Positions 1-8,234 of a stretch of 64,000 bases of DNA are shown here, in pieces (position 1 is the first letter of the stretch; every line of letters begins with the position of its first letter). A program made the position numbers and the translations under genes. The notes beneath the pieces are model-generated. The model made no database searches, was not told where the DNA came from, and saw nothing but the letters and a program-made list of their open reading frames with translations. Where the stretch lies: contig DXBP01000049.1 in assembly GCA_019116445.1 (NCBI GenBank), forward strand, positions 78,860 to 142,859, read 5' to 3'. The stretch is from Candidatus Gemmiger excrementigallinarum (GTDB lineage: Bacteria > Bacillota > Clostridia > Oscillospirales > Ruminococcaceae).

Positions 1-673
1 TCGCCATCCGGGTCAGCAACGTGTCTCCGGCTTCGTGCAGGTCATCCACCAGTACGTCCTCGACAATGCGCCCCTCGTGCACGATGAGCGCCCGGTCCAG
101 AAAATGCTCCACATCCTCCAGATAATGGGTCGTCAGCAGGATGGTTTCGCCGCCGTGGAGGGTGCCGCTCATCAGCTTGATGAAATCCTTGCGGGTGAAG
201 GGGTCCTTGCCCAGGAACGGTTCGTCCATCAGGTAGTAGGCCGCCCGCTTGGCAAACCCGGCGGCCAGTTCCACCCGGGCTTTCTGCCCCGTGGAGAGAT
301 GCCCGATCACATCCTTGCCCGAAAGGCTGAAAAAGTCCAGGAATTCTTTGTACCGTACCTCGTCAAAGGCCGGATTCAGGTCCGCCAGCATGGCGCCGTA
401 CTCCGCCGTCGTCAGGGTGGGGTAGTAGCTGCCCTCGCCGGTGATGTAGCTGATGCGCTCGTACTGCGCCGCCGCGGGTTTGCCGTCGAACAGCGCCTGC
501 CCCTGGGCGGGCAGCAGCCCCGCCATCGACCGCAAAAGCGTCGTCTTGCCGGCACCGTTCTCGCCCAGGATGCCCACGATCTGGCCGTCCGGTACCGTAA
601 AATCCGCCCCCAGCAGGCCCACTTCGGCCCCGTGTTTGCGGTAGGTTTTCCGCAGATTCTTCACTTCGATCAT
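1..673 (-). CDS. ABC transporter ATP-binding subunit (partial, 3' end outside window)
   Basis: Nucleotide-binding subunit of an ABC transporter, acting at the inner face of the membrane. The visible 224 residues start MIEVKNLRKTY. They carry a Walker A (GENGAGKT, about residues 37-44), an ABC signature (LSTGQKARVEL, about 135) and a Walker B (YLMDEPFLG, about 155), followed by the switch His in LLTTHY. The start codon at 673 overlaps the stop of the upstream gene in an ATGA (670-673), so translation is probably coupled. It is the last visible gene of a GntR-led operon like ytrABCDEF. The frame is open at the left edge, so the C-terminus is unseen. Confidence 0.93.
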   Translation of the reverse strand, partial: MIEVKNLRKTYRKHGAEVGLLGADFTVPDGQIVGILGENGAGKTTLLRSMAGLLPAQGQALFDGKPAAAQYERISYITGEGSYYPTLTTAEYGAMLADLNPAFDEVRYKEFLDFFSLSGKDVIGHLSTGQKARVELAAGFAKRAAYYLMDEPFLGKDPFTRKDFIKLMSGTLHGGETILLTTHYLEDVEHFLDRALIVHEGRIVEDVLVDDLHEAGDTLLTRMA

Positions 674-2085
674 GGCAGTATTCCTCCGTCTGTTTGCAGT
701 GTGTCAAAGGTGATAAAACGGTCGGCGTGCAGGTTGCGCGTCTGGTACCACTGCGCCCAGTCCCGCTCATTGCCGGTCTGGATGCGTCCCAGGTAGGTCA
801 TGTGCCCGGTGTCCAGCTCGTAGACCCGCAGCTCGATGCCGTTCTCCGACGGCGAGATGACCTTTCTGTTGCCGCCCAGGTACTGTGCAGACTGTCCCTT
901 GGCCAGCAGTATCTTGTTCCCGGCTTCGTTCAGCGCCACGGCGTCGGGCAGGACGAGGTCCTTGTCCTCCACCAGGTCGGTCATGGTAAAGGCGCCGTTT
1001 TCCGCCCGCAGCAGCACCAGCCAGCTGGCGTCGGCGCTGATCCGCAGGAAGGCTTCGCCGTCGGTGGCGCGGGGCAGCAGCGTGGTGTCGGTAAAAAGGG
1101 CATCCGGCCAGTCCTCCAGTGTGCCCAGCTCCCGGTGATCGGTGCGGCTGCCTGCCGCGTTCACCAGGTCGGCGCAGAGCATCCCCTCCGCCGTGCGGTA
1201 GAGCAGCAGCGTGGAACCATCCGCCATGGCTACCCCGGCCAGCGCCTCCTCGGCGTCCTCCGGGCAGTAGAAGGGTTCCAGCGTGCCGAACTCGGTGGAA
1301 CCGCACAGGATTTCCCGGTCGTAGAGCACCCCGTCCCGGGGCAGGGCGGCAATTTCGTCGGCGGTCAGGCCATCGGCCCGGTACAGCCCCGGTGCCCGGC
1401 CCAGGTAGTCCTTCTCCCAGCAGACGCCGTATCCGGCGCCCAGTGTAAAGCAGCTGCCCCCGGTGGGGTCGTAGGGCCAGGCGTCCTCCGACTGTATACT
1501 GCCGTCGGTCCAGCTGTAGTCGTAATTGGTGCTCAGCTCGGAAACGTGGACCGATTCAGGGGCCAGCGTGGCATGGGCGGTGGCGTAGGGCTCGGTGGGG
1601 GCCTCCCCGGCAGCCAGCCGTATCATCGTGTCGTCGGGCAGACGAAGGGTGTACATCCGCAGCACGGTGTCCACCGGTGCCGAGAGAAACCGGCTGCCGT
1701 CCGAAGCGGAACCGGTGAAGGACGCCGCCCCGTTGACGGCATCCCGGTCCTCCGGCGGGACCACACAGCTGCGGCCCACCGAAAACCAGCTGTACCGACC
1801 GGCCTCCGCGGTTTTGGCCGGGGCGTCCAGTTCCATTTCGGTGTTCAGTTTGCCGTCCTGCAGGGTGAAGTGGAGCAGGTCGTAGTAGCGGTTCCAGCCT
1901 ATCTGTCCCGACAGAGTGAATCCTTCCAGCTGGGAGGCGTCGGCGATCTGGTCGTTGAGGGTGGGCGCAATGCTCCGCCAGCCGCTGTGCAGCCAGAGGG
2001 TCAGTCCTGCCCCCACCAAAAGGCACGCGGCGGCCAGCACCGCCAGCCCCGCCGCCGGGCAAAACCGTTTGCGGGTGACTTTCAT
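670..2085 (-). CDS. Membrane-anchored hypothetical protein, downstream paralogue
   Basis: 471 residues with one N-terminal membrane segment (about 10-33) behind a basic start, then a long extracytoplasmic part. No enzyme family is recognised. It is clearly paralogous to the gene just upstream: both share a GW-R-I motif after the membrane segment, the block DYLG-APGLYR, and the block LEPFYCP-DA with MADGS-LLLY. The start ATG at 2085 has an AGGAGG site 9 nt upstream and overlaps the preceding stop by 4 nt. Its place between a permease-like gene and an ABC ATPase suggests an accessory or sensor part of the same envelope complex. The function is unknown. Confidence 0.85.
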   Translation of the reverse strand: MKVTRKRFCPAAGLAVLAAACLLVGAGLTLWLHSGWRSIAPTLNDQIADASQLEGFTLSGQIGWNRYYDLLHFTLQDGKLNTEMELDAPAKTAEAGRYSWFSVGRSCVVPPEDRDAVNGAASFTGSASDGSRFLSAPVDTVLRMYTLRLPDDTMIRLAAGEAPTEPYATAHATLAPESVHVSELSTNYDYSWTDGSIQSEDAWPYDPTGGSCFTLGAGYGVCWEKDYLGRAPGLYRADGLTADEIAALPRDGVLYDREILCGSTEFGTLEPFYCPEDAEEALAGVAMADGSTLLLYRTAEGMLCADLVNAAGSRTDHRELGTLEDWPDALFTDTTLLPRATDGEAFLRISADASWLVLLRAENGAFTMTDLVEDKDLVLPDAVALNEAGNKILLAKGQSAQYLGGNRKVISPSENGIELRVYELDTGHMTYLGRIQTGNERDWAQWYQTRNLHADRFITFDTLQTDGGILP

Positions 2086-3488
2086 GTAAGGTTACCTCCT
2101 TCCAGCGGGTCAAAGGTCAGGTAGCGGTCTTTGCGCTGCCGGCTGTAGGCATCGTAAAGGTTGCCCCAGTCCCGGTCAGTGCCCGTGCGCAGCAGGCCCC
2201 GGTAGCTGGCGCCGCCCGTCAACGGCTGCACTTCCAGCAGAATACCATCCTCCGGCTGGTTGCCGTTGTCGGCGGCAGGCAGCGGTGCGTCGTGGAACCA
2301 GGCCAGCAGCAGGGCGTTGCCCTCGGCGTTGAGCACCGCCGTCACGGCGGTGTTGGCAGGGTCCTGGTCCTGACAGTGTACCACCGTGAACTTACCGTCC
2401 GCCACCCGGAGTGCTGCCAGTTTGGAGGTGCGGTTCTCCGTCCCCGAGGGACTGAGGTCCATGCTGGACAGGCTCACCACGGCGTCCCGGTCGGTGGTGC
2501 GGGTCTTTACTTCGGCGCTGTAGGTGTCGCCCTCCGGCAGGCTGGTCACCTGCTGGTGGTCGATGCGGTTGCCGCTGCCGTCCACCAGGTCGGCCCACAC
2601 CGTGTTGTCGGCGTCCAGGTAGAGCAGCAGGGAACTGCCGTCTGCCATCGCCGCGCCGACCAGCGCCTGCGCAGCGTCGTCGGGGCAGTAGAAGGGCTCC
2701 AGCGACCCGAACCCGGTGGTGGCGCAGAGAATGTCCTCCCCGCCGCGGGTGCCGTCCCGGGGCAAAGCGGCGACTTCGTCTTCGGTCAGGCCGTTCACCC
2801 GGTACAGCCCCGGCGCTTTGCCCAGATAGTCCTGCTCCCAGCAGACCACCGGGACACCGTCCAGCACAAAGGGCCGCGCATCCACGATGGAATCGGGCCA
2901 GCTGTTCCGGGCGGCGGTGTCGGGGTTGTTCCAGTCGAAGTCGTAGCGGTAGTCCAGCTCGTAGTCGTTGGCCTGGCTCTCCAGCATCACCGGCTCTTCG
3001 GGGGTGTACTCCCCGGCGGAAAACCGCACGATGCGGTTCTCCTGCCCCGGGAAGATTACCGACAGGGTGTACATCCGGTCCAGCCGGGTCACCACTGTCT
3101 GCACCGTGCGGTCGCTGTCACTGAGCTGCGGCACTTCGGTGGCACTGCGCTCGGCGGCGGCCCGCTCCGCCGTGGCGATGGCGTAGGTCTGGACGGTGCT
3201 TACGATCGGCCGGTCAAGAAAGGGCGCGTCCTCGTCATCAAACACCAGTTCGGTGTCCAGATACCCGTCGTGCAGCGAAAAATGCAGGCTGTCGTGGCTG
3301 AAGTTCCAGTTCAGGCGGCCGTTCAGCGTGAATCCCCGCAGGGCGGCGGGGTCCCCGGCCAGGTCCTCCAGCGTCACGTCGATGGCACGCCAGCCCAGAT
3401 GCAGCCAGGCCGTGCACAGCAGCACCACCGCCAGCGCCAGCACCCCCAGGGGCGCAAGGCCCCGGCGGAATCGGTTGGTTTTGGGCAT
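2082..3488 (-). CDS. Membrane-anchored hypothetical protein, upstream paralogue
   Basis: 468 residues starting MPKTNRFRRG. An earlier in-frame start exists at 3542, but the ATG at 3488 is the one preceded by GGAGGGG at good spacing. A single N-terminal hydrophobic segment (about 10-30) is followed by an external domain whose order of motifs matches the next gene (LNGRLNWNF, DYLGKAPGLYR, LEPFYCPDDA). The two genes are therefore a tandem duplication that has since diverged. The stop overlaps the next start (ATGA, 2082-2085). No known catalytic motif is seen. Co-expression with the GntR regulator and ABC ATPase is inferred from spacing. Confidence 0.85.
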   Translation of the reverse strand: MPKTNRFRRGLAPLGVLALAVVLLCTAWLHLGWRAIDVTLEDLAGDPAALRGFTLNGRLNWNFSHDSLHFSLHDGYLDTELVFDDEDAPFLDRPIVSTVQTYAIATAERAAAERSATEVPQLSDSDRTVQTVVTRLDRMYTLSVIFPGQENRIVRFSAGEYTPEEPVMLESQANDYELDYRYDFDWNNPDTAARNSWPDSIVDARPFVLDGVPVVCWEQDYLGKAPGLYRVNGLTEDEVAALPRDGTRGGEDILCATTGFGSLEPFYCPDDAAQALVGAAMADGSSLLLYLDADNTVWADLVDGSGNRIDHQQVTSLPEGDTYSAEVKTRTTDRDAVVSLSSMDLSPSGTENRTSKLAALRVADGKFTVVHCQDQDPANTAVTAVLNAEGNALLLAWFHDAPLPAADNGNQPEDGILLEVQPLTGGASYRGLLRTGTDRDWGNLYDAYSRQRKDRYLTFDPLEGGNLT

Positions 3489-3502
3489 ACAGACCCCTCC
3501 TT

Positions 3503-4285
3503 TCAGGCCGTTTCGGCGCGGCGGATGGCCCGCAGCGCCCACCAGATGCTGAATACCACCAGTATCGCCAGCACTGCTGCCGACACCAGTGTGTTGTGCA
3601 CCAGAGCGTCATAGGCGCTGTAAAGGGCAAAATCTTTCTCCCACTGGAACAGCAGCAGGCAGCAGACGCCGCACACCACCCCGATGACCACCGCCACGGC
3701 CCGGCGCCAGCCCCGGTGCAGCCGCACGCAGGTCAGCAGCAGCGCCGAAGCCAGCAGCGTCACCGCCAGCAGCACAAACTGGGCGGGGCGGCGGGGCAGC
3801 AGCCAGTAGAGGGAATCGCTGAGCATCACCTGCTCATACAGGCTCTGGGCGGGCATGGCGGCGCCCAGCTTTTCCATCGCCCGGGCGGAATCCATGGCCT
3901 GCACCGGGAAGAAATACACAAGGTACATCACCAGCTGCAGGGCCACCACCCCCAGTTCCAGCACAGCGGCGGTCAGCACCTGGGCCGCCAGCCGGGCAGC
4001 CGGGGGCACCGGCAGCGTCAGCCAGGTGTAGCTGCATTTGGCCCGCTTCCAGTCGTTCACCGCCGGCCCTGCCAGCAGCCCCGCCAGCAGAAATACCAGC
4101 AGGAACACCTGGAACTGGAATCCTTCCTCATAACAGGCTGCCAGCCCCATGCCCAGCATATCATTGCGGCGGGCGGTGAACAGCAGCACGGCCAGCTGTT
4201 CCAGGGCAAAGACCCCGCACAGAATGCCGTAGGCCCGGCGGGCCAGCCGCCAGTTCCAACCGGCCAGGGAAAAAATCTGTTTCAT
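3503..4285 (-). CDS. ABC-2-like integral membrane protein
   Basis: 260 residues starting MKQIFSLAGW, with about six hydrophobic segments (around 18-36, 58-78, 105-130, 165-190, 195-215 and 232-255). This is typical of the permease-like subunits in YtrA-type ABC operons. The start at 4285 is preceded by AAGGAG; a second ATG 5 nt further upstream is out of frame and ends at once. It lies 14 nt upstream of the paralogue pair and 68 nt after the GntR gene. The likely role is the membrane channel partner of the ATPase that runs off the window. No substrate can be read from the sequence. Confidence 0.75.
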   Translation of the reverse strand: MKQIFSLAGWNWRLARRAYGILCGVFALEQLAVLLFTARRNDMLGMGLAACYEEGFQFQVFLLVFLLAGLLAGPAVNDWKRAKCSYTWLTLPVPPAARLAAQVLTAAVLELGVVALQLVMYLVYFFPVQAMDSARAMEKLGAAMPAQSLYEQVMLSDSLYWLLPRRPAQFVLLAVTLLASALLLTCVRLHRGWRRAVAVVIGVVCGVCCLLLFQWEKDFALYSAYDALVHNTLVSAAVLAILVVFSIWWALRAIRRAETA

Positions 4286-4317
4286 ACCATGCACTCCTTT
4301 TTTGTCGTCCCACGGGC

Positions 4318-4335
4318 GTATTACTTGGCTAATAC
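4318..4335. promoter_or_regulatory. Inverted repeat between GntR gene and permease, candidate second operator
   Basis: The sequence GTATTA-N6-TAATAC is a perfect inverted repeat (4318-4323 and 4330-4335) in the gap after the GntR gene. It resembles the repeat over the operon promoter at 4763-4780 (GTACTAT / ATAATAC). A second binding site for the same regulator is a reasonable inference. Confidence 0.5.
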
Positions 4336-4353
4336 ACCTGCGGTATAAAAAAT

Positions 4354-4731
4354 TCACTCGTCGCCCCACAGTTCGCTCACCAGGGCGATCACTTTCTTGT
4401 AACTGAGCTGGTTTTGCTTTGCCTCGTCCACAAACCGCTGTACCAGCCCCCGGGTCAGTTCCTCATCGATAGCTTCCTGCAGCTGGGGCGTCAGCCGTAC
4501 CACGCTGCCGTTGTTGCCGTCGGTGTAGATGTAGCCTTCCTCCGTCATCAGGCGGTAGGCTTTCTGGGCCGTGTTGGGGTTGATGCCGGTTTGGGCCGCC
4601 AGTTCCCGGCGACTGGGCATGGTGTCGCCGTCCTGCACGGTGCCCAGCAGGATCTGCCGTTTCAGGTACTCGGCAATCTGCTGGTAGACGGGCGCGCGGT
4701 CATGGAACTGCAGCCCGCTGAAATTGACCAT
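4354..4731 (-). CDS. GntR-family regulator, YtrA type
   Basis: 125-residue DNA-binding repressor starting MVNFSGLQFH. It has the short YtrA architecture: a winged helix-turn-helix (about residues 10-78, with SRRELAAQTGINPNTAQKAY) and only a small helical tail instead of an effector domain. An upstream extension to 4857 is open but lies across the promoter, so the ATG at 4731 (AGGGG upstream) is chosen. It is the first gene of the operon and has a repeat over its own -10, which points to autoregulation. YtrA-type regulators typically respond to cell-envelope stress or antibiotics; that role here is an inference. Confidence 0.92.
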   Translation of the reverse strand: MVNFSGLQFHDRAPVYQQIAEYLKRQILLGTVQDGDTMPSRRELAAQTGINPNTAQKAYRLMTEEGYIYTDGNNGSVVRLTPQLQEAIDEELTRGLVQRFVDEAKQNQLSYKKVIALVSELWGDE

Positions 4732-4762
4732 TGAATCCCCTGCCTTTCTATGGATTTTGACT

Positions 4763-4793
4763 GTATTATACCCATAGTACACGCGCCTGTCAA
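4763..4793 (-). promoter_or_regulatory. Consensus sigma-A promoter with overlapping operator
   Basis: On the minus strand TTGACA (4788-4793) and TATAAT (4765-4770) are separated by exactly 17 nt, a full consensus promoter for the GntR operon. An inverted repeat GTACTAT / ATAATAC (4763-4769 and 4774-4780, one mismatch) covers the -10 element. A promoter this strong would need a tight repressor, which fits autoregulation. Confidence 0.88.
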
Positions 4794-4822
4794 CCCCGGT
4801 TGCGGCATTTTGTGCATCCTGC

Positions 4823-4851
4823 TGGCAAAAAAGGGCGGTTTCTGGTATACT
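4823..4851 (+). promoter_or_regulatory. Extended -10 promoter
   Basis: TATACT at 4846-4851 is preceded by TGG (extended -10). The -35 position at 4823-4828 holds only a weak match (TGGCAA). It lies 33 nt before the lipoprotein start at 4884 and is back to back with the GntR operon promoter. Confidence 0.5.
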
Positions 4852-4883
4852 GTACACAAACCACCCCGACGGGATGTGATAGG

Positions 4884-6092
4884 ATGAAAAAACGCGGACT
4901 TCTTTCCCTGGCGCTGGCGGCGGCGCTGCTGTGCGGCTGCACCGGCGCCGACGGCAAGATCTACGGCCAGGGCAAGGTGCTGGACTATGTGGATTCGGTC
5001 TGCACCGAACCCTATGAGCTGGTGGGCACCGAGCTGGTGGCCGAGGAACCCGACGATATGCGGTACGATTTTGTTACCAGGGAGCGGGGGCTGGCCTTCA
5101 CGGCCCACAGCTACCTTGCGGCAATCACCATCGATGCCACGGTGACCAGCTGGTATACCCGGGAAATCTCCTGCGATTACGTCAGCCGGGTGCACGACCT
5201 CTACCGGGAGGACATCGACGCGGCCCTGGCAAAGGGCAAGACCTGGCTGCCCGAGCCGGAATGGATGTACGCCGTGACCTTTGCCGACCTGGACAACATC
5301 ACCGATACCCTGCTGGCCGCCGATGCCATTTACAGTGCCGAACTGGCCTACAACCCGCCGGAATTCCTGGCCGAACACCCGGCGGCCACGGTGCATCTGG
5401 TGTGGCAGCGCAGCGAGGCGGAAGCCCTGGAACACAAAACCTGGGTCAACCTCACCGATGTTTCCCTCACCGGCCAGCAGGACCGGCAGACCCTCTATGA
5501 CCGGCTGGCCGGGGTCTACGCCCAGGCGGTGGTGGACAAAAAGGTGGAGGATGGCAGCGTCCCGGCGGCCTATCTGGCCGGAAAGCACCGCAGCCGGCTG
5601 GACGCCCTGGAACTGAACGGTGCGCCGCTGGCCTATGATACCGAGGACAACCCCTACAATCCCTTTGGGCTGATCACCGATGATTTTCTGGGCGCCTGGT
5701 ACAGCTACGGGGCGGACAGCTACCTGCTGGCCATGGACATCGGGTATATGAGCGACGGCAGCAGCTTCCCCCTCATTGCCCGGGAGTATGCGCTGGCCCT
5801 GGGGGGCAGCTACACCCGGGAAACCGACGAGAAAGGCCGCAGCGACAGCAGCTGGACCATCGGCGGCGATACCTGGCGGATGCGTTCGACCTACAGGGAC
5901 GGGAAGGTGCTGGACTTCACGGTGGAAAAGAACGGCCAGCCCCTGGACCTGACCTGGTATACCGTGGACCAGGAGAGCGAGGTCGGGGCCACCTTCTGCG
6001 TGGGCTTGCCGGCGGAGGATTTCTGCCGGCTGTTTGGCCTGGGATATGAGGCGGACGAGGATGCCGGCTGCCTGCGGTTTTACACCGCATAA
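4884..6092 (+). CDS. Hypothetical lipoprotein
   Basis: 402 residues with a lipoprotein signal: MKKRGLL, a hydrophobic core, then the lipobox LLCGC with Cys at residue 18. The mature part is rich in Asp, Glu and aromatic residues and has no motif I recognise. The ATG at 4884 was chosen over an upstream in-frame one because the signal peptide begins there. It is transcribed divergently from the GntR/ABC operon and closed by its own terminator, so it is probably monocistronic. It is likely anchored on the outside of the membrane; the function is unknown. Confidence 0.8.
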   Translation: MKKRGLLSLALAAALLCGCTGADGKIYGQGKVLDYVDSVCTEPYELVGTELVAEEPDDMRYDFVTRERGLAFTAHSYLAAITIDATVTSWYTREISCDYVSRVHDLYREDIDAALAKGKTWLPEPEWMYAVTFADLDNITDTLLAADAIYSAELAYNPPEFLAEHPAATVHLVWQRSEAEALEHKTWVNLTDVSLTGQQDRQTLYDRLAGVYAQAVVDKKVEDGSVPAAYLAGKHRSRLDALELNGAPLAYDTEDNPYNPFGLITDDFLGAWYSYGADSYLLAMDIGYMSDGSSFPLIAREYALALGGSYTRETDEKGRSDSSWTIGGDTWRMRSTYRDGKVLDFTVEKNGQPLDLTWYTVDQESEVGATFCVGLPAEDFCRLFGLGYEADEDAGCLRFYTA

Positions 6093-6109
6093 AGAAAAAA
6101 TGTGTGTAT

Positions 6110-6139
6110 GCGCCCCCGCGCTGAGCGGGGGCGCCTTTT
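6110..6139 (+). terminator. Intrinsic terminator after lipoprotein
   Basis: GC stem GCGCCCCCGC / GCGGGGGCGC with a 5-nt loop, followed by CTTTTGTT. Confidence 0.85.
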
Positions 6140-6277
6140 GTTGTGCGGCGCGATCTTCCCCGGAAAAAGGTGGGCACGGGGCAATTTCCACAAAGTTGAC
6201 ACAATATTTTCAGCAGTTTGTTACGATTGGGCCCTACAATACCCCTAAAACCGTTCAAAGGGGGAGAATTTTTCATT

Positions 6278-7387
6278 ATGATAACGGTGGAACACCTGAC
6301 CAAGCGGTATGGCGATTTCACGGCGGTGGACGACATTTCCTTCACCATCGAGGATGGCCATATCTACGGCTTTCTCGGGCCCAACGGCGCCGGCAAATCC
6401 ACGACCATGAACATCATGACGGGATGCCTGGCCGCCACGTCCGGCGAGGTGAAGATCGACGGCTACGATATTTTTGAGCAGGCACGCCAGGCCAAGCAGT
6501 GCATCGGCTACCTGCCCGAGATCCCGCCGCTGTACACCGACGAAACGCCGGAGGAGTACCTGCGCTTTGTGGCGGAGGCCAAGGGGGTAGCCAAGAAGGA
6601 CATCCCGGGCGAGGTGGCCCGGGTCATGGAGGAAACCCGCCTGACCGAGATGGAAAACCGGCTTATCCGCAACCTGTCCAAGGGGTACCGCCAGCGTGTG
6701 GGCATTGCCCAGGCGCTGCTGGGCAATCCGCGGTACATCATTCTGGATGAGCCCACCGTGGGCCTGGACCCCTTGCAGATCATCGAGATCCGCGACCTCA
6801 TCCGGGAACTGGGGCAAAAGCACACGGTCATCCTCAGTTCCCACATCCTCAGCGAGGTGCAGGCCATCTGCGAGAGCGTGCTGATCATTGCCCACGGCAA
6901 ACTGGTGGCCTTCGATACGCCCCAGAACCTGCAGCGGACGCTGGCCGCCAACAACCGCCTGGTGATCACGGCGGAATGTGACGAGGCCGCCCTGCGGGCC
7001 ATCCTGGACGACCAGACGGTGGTGGCGGATTACACGGTGGAACCCGATGCCCGGCCCGAGGCCCCGGCGGCTGCGCCCGCCGAAGCGGCGGAGCCTGCCG
7101 ATGCCGCCGATACCGAAGCCGTGCCGGCGCCCCTGGACCCGGAAACCGCCGTGCTGCCGGCGGACCCGGCCGTTGCCCCCGGGGAACCGGCCCTCTGCAA
7201 GGCTACGGTAACGCTGGCCGGGGACCCTGTGACCGCCTGCCGCACGCTGTTCTTCGCCTTCGCCCAGGCGCGGTGTGCCCTTTTGCAGATGACGCCCCTC
7301 AAGGCGGATCTGGAAAACATCTTCATCGAACTCACCGAGGACGAACCGTCCGGAAAGGAGGCGACAGACCATGAAAGCGGTGTTTAA
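6278..7387 (+). CDS. ABC transporter ATPase (GldA-like), first gene of Gld/DUF4340 operon
   Basis: 369 residues starting MITVEHLTKRYG, with GGGGAG upstream. It has a Walker A (GPNGAGKST, about residues 36-44), a signature (LSKGYRQRVGIAQAL) and a Walker B (YIILDEPTVGLDP). After the ATPase core comes an Ala/Pro/Glu-rich linker (about residues 255-310) and a short C-terminal domain, which makes it longer than a usual 310-residue ATPase. Together with the three overlapping downstream genes it matches the GldA-GldF-GldG layout plus DUF4340. These systems occur widely outside gliding bacteria, and their substrate is not established. Confidence 0.93.
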   Translation: MITVEHLTKRYGDFTAVDDISFTIEDGHIYGFLGPNGAGKSTTMNIMTGCLAATSGEVKIDGYDIFEQARQAKQCIGYLPEIPPLYTDETPEEYLRFVAEAKGVAKKDIPGEVARVMEETRLTEMENRLIRNLSKGYRQRVGIAQALLGNPRYIILDEPTVGLDPLQIIEIRDLIRELGQKHTVILSSHILSEVQAICESVLIIAHGKLVAFDTPQNLQRTLAANNRLVITAECDEAALRAILDDQTVVADYTVEPDARPEAPAAAPAEAAEPADAADTEAVPAPLDPETAVLPADPAVAPGEPALCKATVTLAGDPVTACRTLFFAFAQARCALLQMTPLKADLENIFIELTEDEPSGKEATDHESGV

Positions 7388-8234
7388 GCACGAGCTCAGC
7401 CTCTACTATCATGGGCTGCTGGCCTATGTGTTCGGGGCCTTTTTGCTGGAGTTCATCGGCATCGGCGCCATGATGTACAACATCAACCGGGCCGTGGCCA
7501 ACTTCGAGTACGCCCTGGGCACCTTCTGCATCGGATTTGTGGCGCTGGTGCCCATCCTGACCATGCGCGTCATGGCCGAGGAGAAAAAGCAAAAGACCGA
7601 CCAGCTGCTGTCCCTTCTGCCCATCACCGGCGCAGACATCGTCCTGGGCAAATACTTTGCCATGGCGGTGGTGTTCATCGCCCCCATGCTGGTGGCCTGC
7701 GTCTATCCGTTCATCTTCTCTCTCTACGGGGATGTCTACCTGCCCACCTCTTACGGCGCGCTGTTCGCCTTCATCTGCCTGGGGCTGGCCCTTATCGCCA
7801 TCGGTATGTTCATCTCCTCCCTCACCGAATCCCAGGGCATGGCCGCCGGCATCTGCGTGGTCGTCATGCTGTTCTGCTACTACAGCGCCGACCTGGCGGA
7901 CTACATCTCCTCCACGGCCTTCAACGTGGCGGCGCTGCTGGTGCTCTCGGCCCTGCTGGCGCTGCTGGTGCGCCGCCTGACCCGGTCCGATGTGGCAGGG
8001 CTGATCATTCTGGTGCTCTGCGTGGCGGCGGTAGCCATTACCTGGTTCGTCAGCCCCGACTCGCTCCAGACCCTGCTGCCCGACCTGATGAGCAAACTGT
8101 CGCTGTTCGAGCGGTTCTATACCTTCGTCAACGGCGTGTTTGACGTGACCGCCATCATCTATTACGCCAGTGTGGCGGTGTTCTTTCTGTTCCTCTGCGT
8201 ACAATCCTGGGAGAAAAAGAGGTATAACGGATGA
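7371..8234 (+). CDS. ABC-2 type permease (GldF-like)
   Basis: 287 residues with about six to seven membrane segments and a soluble stretch EEKKQKTDQLLSLLPI between the second and third, a hallmark of ABC-2 permeases of the GldF/NatB kind. It starts 17 nt inside the ATPase gene (GGAGGCGACAG upstream) and ends in an ATGA overlap with the next gene, so the operon is translationally coupled. It forms the membrane channel of the complex. Confidence 0.9.
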   Translation: MKAVFKHELSLYYHGLLAYVFGAFLLEFIGIGAMMYNINRAVANFEYALGTFCIGFVALVPILTMRVMAEEKKQKTDQLLSLLPITGADIVLGKYFAMAVVFIAPMLVACVYPFIFSLYGDVYLPTSYGALFAFICLGLALIAIGMFISSLTESQGMAAGICVVVMLFCYYSADLADYISSTAFNVAALLVLSALLALLVRRLTRSDVAGLIILVLCVAAVAITWFVSPDSLQTLLPDLMSKLSLFERFYTFVNGVFDVTAIIYYASVAVFFLFLCVQSWEKKRYNG

